DNA from: JAIVGV01 sp035295985
GTDB taxonomy: Bacteria; Acidobacteriota; Blastocatellia; Pyrinomonadales; Pyrinomonadaceae
Length of the DNA: 16,236 nucleotides
Direction: 5' to 3'
NCBI GenBank assembly: GCA_035295985.1
Contig: DATHBT010000307.1
Location: 1 to 16,236 of the forward strand
The translations under genes were made by a program, and so were the position numbers. The notes under the pieces were generated by a model. It was not told where the DNA came from, searched no databases, and saw only the letters and a list, made by a program, of their open reading frames with translations. Below are positions 14,579 through 16,236 of the stretch, piece by piece (the first letter of the stretch is position 1; each line of letters starts with the position of its first letter).

Positions 14579-14584
14579 TATAAT
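14579..14584 (+). promoter_or_regulatory. Candidate -10 box (TATAAT) for the PH-domain gene
   Basis: A perfect TATAAT stands out in GC-rich DNA 180 bp upstream of the PH-domain gene. No good -35 lies 16-18 bp upstream; a TTGCGC at 14547-14552, the same hexamer as in the glycan-operon promoter, is 26 bp away, which is too far. The leader would be about 170 nt. Confidence 0.35.
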
Positions 14585-14763
14585 CAGCAGCCGAATGTGG
14601 TTTTGGGGCGGTGTCGGTAATCCGCCTGATCGGGGAGAACGCTTACTTTGCGGATCGCCGACGACCGCCCGGCCTCCGCGCATGCTGTCCCGTCGTTTCA
14701 CGGGCACTGCCGCCGGTCTGTGAGATTGAGGCCGATACGAAATCCTATCTCGGGAGGGGCGAG

Positions 14764-15738
14764 GTGGCTTTAGGCCAGTTCCTGCTGCCCGGCGAGGACG
14801 TGCGCTACGAGTCGTCCGGCAGCGTCCGCCACGGGCTGACACCCTACAGGCTTTACCTCACGGGCGAGAGGCTGCTGCTCCACTCGGAGGGCGGGCCGCT
14901 CGGGCGCAAAGAGAGTGTGGTCGCCGAGAACCTCGCCGACGTCGAGTCGCTGGAGTACACGGAGGGCGGCATCCTGTCTGGGCGCGCAAGCCTGAAGGTC
15001 AACTTCGGCCACGAGACGATCTCGCTCTCGGGCGAGCCGGACGTGCTCAAGGAGGTGTGGCGGAACCTCCAGCCTTACGCAGTCAGGGGGCCTGTCAGCG
15101 TTTACGACGAGGAAGCCACTTTAGTAGCACCTCTGGAGCCACTCTTCGACGATCAGCCCTATCCGCCGGCGCGTGTGGAGCCTATCCCCGCGGCCGGTTC
15201 GCCGGCCCCGCGGCGCTCGGCCACCGCCAGACGGCTCCCGCTGGTTTTGGGAGCGGTCTGCCTGCTCGTGATCGCCGCCGCAGGCGTAGTCACCCTGCGC
15301 CGCGGGTGGCCCCCCGCTCCTGAGACTCCCGCACAGCGGCAGCCTGCCGAAATCCCGCCGCCCCTGGTTCCGACGCCCGTCGCGATGAGGATCATGGACG
15401 AGGTCTTCACCCTTGAGCCGGGCGCGCACCGCGCCGTCAAGTTCACCGTCCCGGCGGAGCCGGCGGGCGCGCGCCTCTCCGGCGGCTTCCGCGTGACGGC
15501 CGGCAGCTACGTGGACTTCTACCTCATGAGCGAGGCGCAGTACGACCGCTTCGCGGCGGGCGGGCCGCCTGACGTGACGAGCGCCGTCTACAGGCGGGAC
15601 CAGTGGAACGCGAGGGTCGGCGAGCGTCTGCCGGCCGGCAACTACTACCTGGTCTTCGACAACCGTGAGGGCGAGGGCGGGGCGCAAACCGTGGCCGGCG
15701 AGTTTACGGTCACGTACGACCAGAATCAGACAACGTAG
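14764..15738 (+). CDS. Membrane protein with N-terminal PH-like domain and extracytoplasmic beta domain
   Basis: A 324-residue single-pass membrane protein. GTG 14764 is preferred, with GGGAGG (14752-14757) six bases upstream; the frame is open further 5' but that part has low-complexity Arg/Pro content. Residues about 6-105 resemble a bacterial PH/GRAM-like domain: FLLPGEDVRYESSG, YRLYLTGERLLLHSE and SVVAENLADVESLEY match the usual 'LTxxRLLx' and 'IPLxDIxsVE' pattern. A Pro-rich linker (about 125-150) and basic RRSATARR precede one TM helix (about 158-178). The C-terminal domain (about 213-320) has VFTLEPGAHRAVKFTVP and LPAGNYYLVFDNR, a beta-sandwich pattern that I associate with acidobacterial proteins and that looks GOLD-like. 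Topology is probably N-in, C-out. The role is unknown; sensing or envelope attachment are possible. Confidence 0.75.
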   Translation: MALGQFLLPGEDVRYESSGSVRHGLTPYRLYLTGERLLLHSEGGPLGRKESVVAENLADVESLEYTEGGILSGRASLKVNFGHETISLSGEPDVLKEVWRNLQPYAVRGPVSVYDEEATLVAPLEPLFDDQPYPPARVEPIPAAGSPAPRRSATARRLPLVLGAVCLLVIAAAGVVTLRRGWPPAPETPAQRQPAEIPPPLVPTPVAMRIMDEVFTLEPGAHRAVKFTVPAEPAGARLSGGFRVTAGSYVDFYLMSEAQYDRFAAGGPPDVTSAVYRRDQWNARVGERLPAGNYYLVFDNREGEGGAQTVAGEFTVTYDQNQTT

Positions 15739-15963
15739 CCCCGACTACCCGCGGCGGCGGTCGCCGGGCGGTGTCACGGCCGCAACCTTTACATACGAAT
15801 TTCACAAGCCGGGTGTAACGCAGGGACGGCGCACGCCGGGCTATCCTCACCGGGAACAGAACCCACTGCCCCATGTTTGTGCAGGCACGCCCCGCCCGCG
15901 GACGAGTGCGCCCGCCACAAGCGTCGCAGTCAAAGACACAGCATAAGAAAGGGTGATCGAACT
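15739..15963. other. Intergenic region before the exported OmpA-like gene
   Basis: This 225-nt gap holds no supported gene. A GCGGC/GCCGC pairing soon after the upstream stop could form a hairpin but has no T-tract. TTTACA at 15788-15793 is -35-like, but no -10 lies at normal spacing. AAAGGGTGA at 15948-15956 is the ribosome binding site of the next gene. Confidence 0.4.
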
Positions 15964-16236
15964 TTGAATCTTAACTTTTCCAGAACCCTCCGGGCCTTCG
16001 TGTACTCGGCGGCCCTCCTTGCAACGGCCCCGCTCGCGCAGGCGCAGAGCGATAGCACCGCATCATCTCAAGGCCGCACTTCGACGGTCGCGGCCAACCA
16101 GAAGATGAAGGTCAAGGGCGTGGTGACGCGCCGCGACATCGACGCCAACACGTTCGACGTGCTCGACGCCAACGGCGTGACGACGACCGTCTCGCTCACC
16201 GACCGCACCAGCGTCAAGTCCAAGGGCGGCTTCTTC
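15964..16236 (+). CDS. Exported protein, probable N-terminus of an acidobacterial OmpA-like protein (3' truncated by window edge)
   Basis: The first 91 codons of a secreted protein. The TTG start at 15964 is supported by AAAGGGTGA (15948-15956), seven bases upstream, and by the absence of another start before the signal peptide. Residues 1-28 form a Sec signal: MNLNFSRTLRAF, a hydrophobic stretch, then APLAQAQ with probable cleavage after an Ala in AQA. A short Ser/Thr-rich spacer follows, then KMKVKGVVTRRDIDANTF, VLDANGVTTTVSLTD and TSVKSKGGFF. These form a small beta domain like the DUF5666/OB-type module found before the OmpA domain in acidobacterial envelope proteins. The OmpA domain itself would lie beyond the window, so this name is inferred. 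It would act in the periplasm or outer membrane. Confidence 0.65.
   Translation, partial: MNLNFSRTLRAFVYSAALLATAPLAQAQSDSTASSQGRTSTVAANQKMKVKGVVTRRDIDANTFDVLDANGVTTTVSLTDRTSVKSKGGFF

Noticed and set aside
14611..14763. In-frame 5' extension of the PH-domain protein
   Set aside because: GTG 14764 has an ideal ribosome binding site and the extension lacks domain character.
1..16236. CRISPR array, tRNA/rRNA, insertion sequence or prophage
   Set aside because: No regularly spaced repeats, no cloverleaf or rRNA-like sequence, and no transposase, integrase or phage protein was seen.

Overview
The window is GC-rich, tightly packed bacterial DNA. I infer an Acidobacteriota member, possibly Blastocatellia/Pyrinomonadaceae. 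The basis is the overall protein style, the secreted TTG-started protein at the right edge that resembles the start of acidobacterial OmpA-like proteins, and the 189-residue conserved hypothetical protein. No rRNA or marker gene confirms this.

Left part (1-4010, all +): the 3' end of a UvrD/PcrA/Rep-type helicase whose Walker A lies outside the window, a class-V PLP-dependent aminotransferase, and a ten-helix EamA/DMT exporter with an unclear start.

Centre (4059-11941, all +): a seven-gene polysaccharide or glycolipid operon. The order is GT4, GT2, an Amj-family (DUF2837) lipid II flippase homologue, three more GT4 enzymes, and an FkbM methyltransferase. Genes overlap by 1-4 nt or lie close together. 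The operon is preceded by a tandem 13-bp repeat, a -35/-10 promoter and a leader of roughly 200 nt with several hairpins, one of which includes the Shine-Dalgarno. No Wzx, Wzy, Wzz, ABC exporter or initiating phosphoglycosyltransferase is present here, so the Amj homologue is the only translocase candidate in the cluster.

Right part: a convergent minus-strand operon (13586-12043) with three genes: a 47-residue proline-rich putative lipoprotein, an MpaB/DUF2236-type putative haem oxygenase, and a helical conserved hypothetical protein. On the + strand follow a zinc-ribbon protein with a UvrD-tail/CarD-like C-terminal module, an apparent N-terminally truncated coding remnant with a pentapeptide-like stretch, a membrane protein (PH-like domain, TM helix, extracytoplasmic beta domain), and the first 91 codons of an exported OmpA-like protein.

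The most novel points are the Amj homologue inside a glycan operon, the structured leader and repeat-flanked promoter of that operon, and the short lipoprotein gene. No CRISPR array, tRNA, rRNA, insertion sequence or phage gene was seen.
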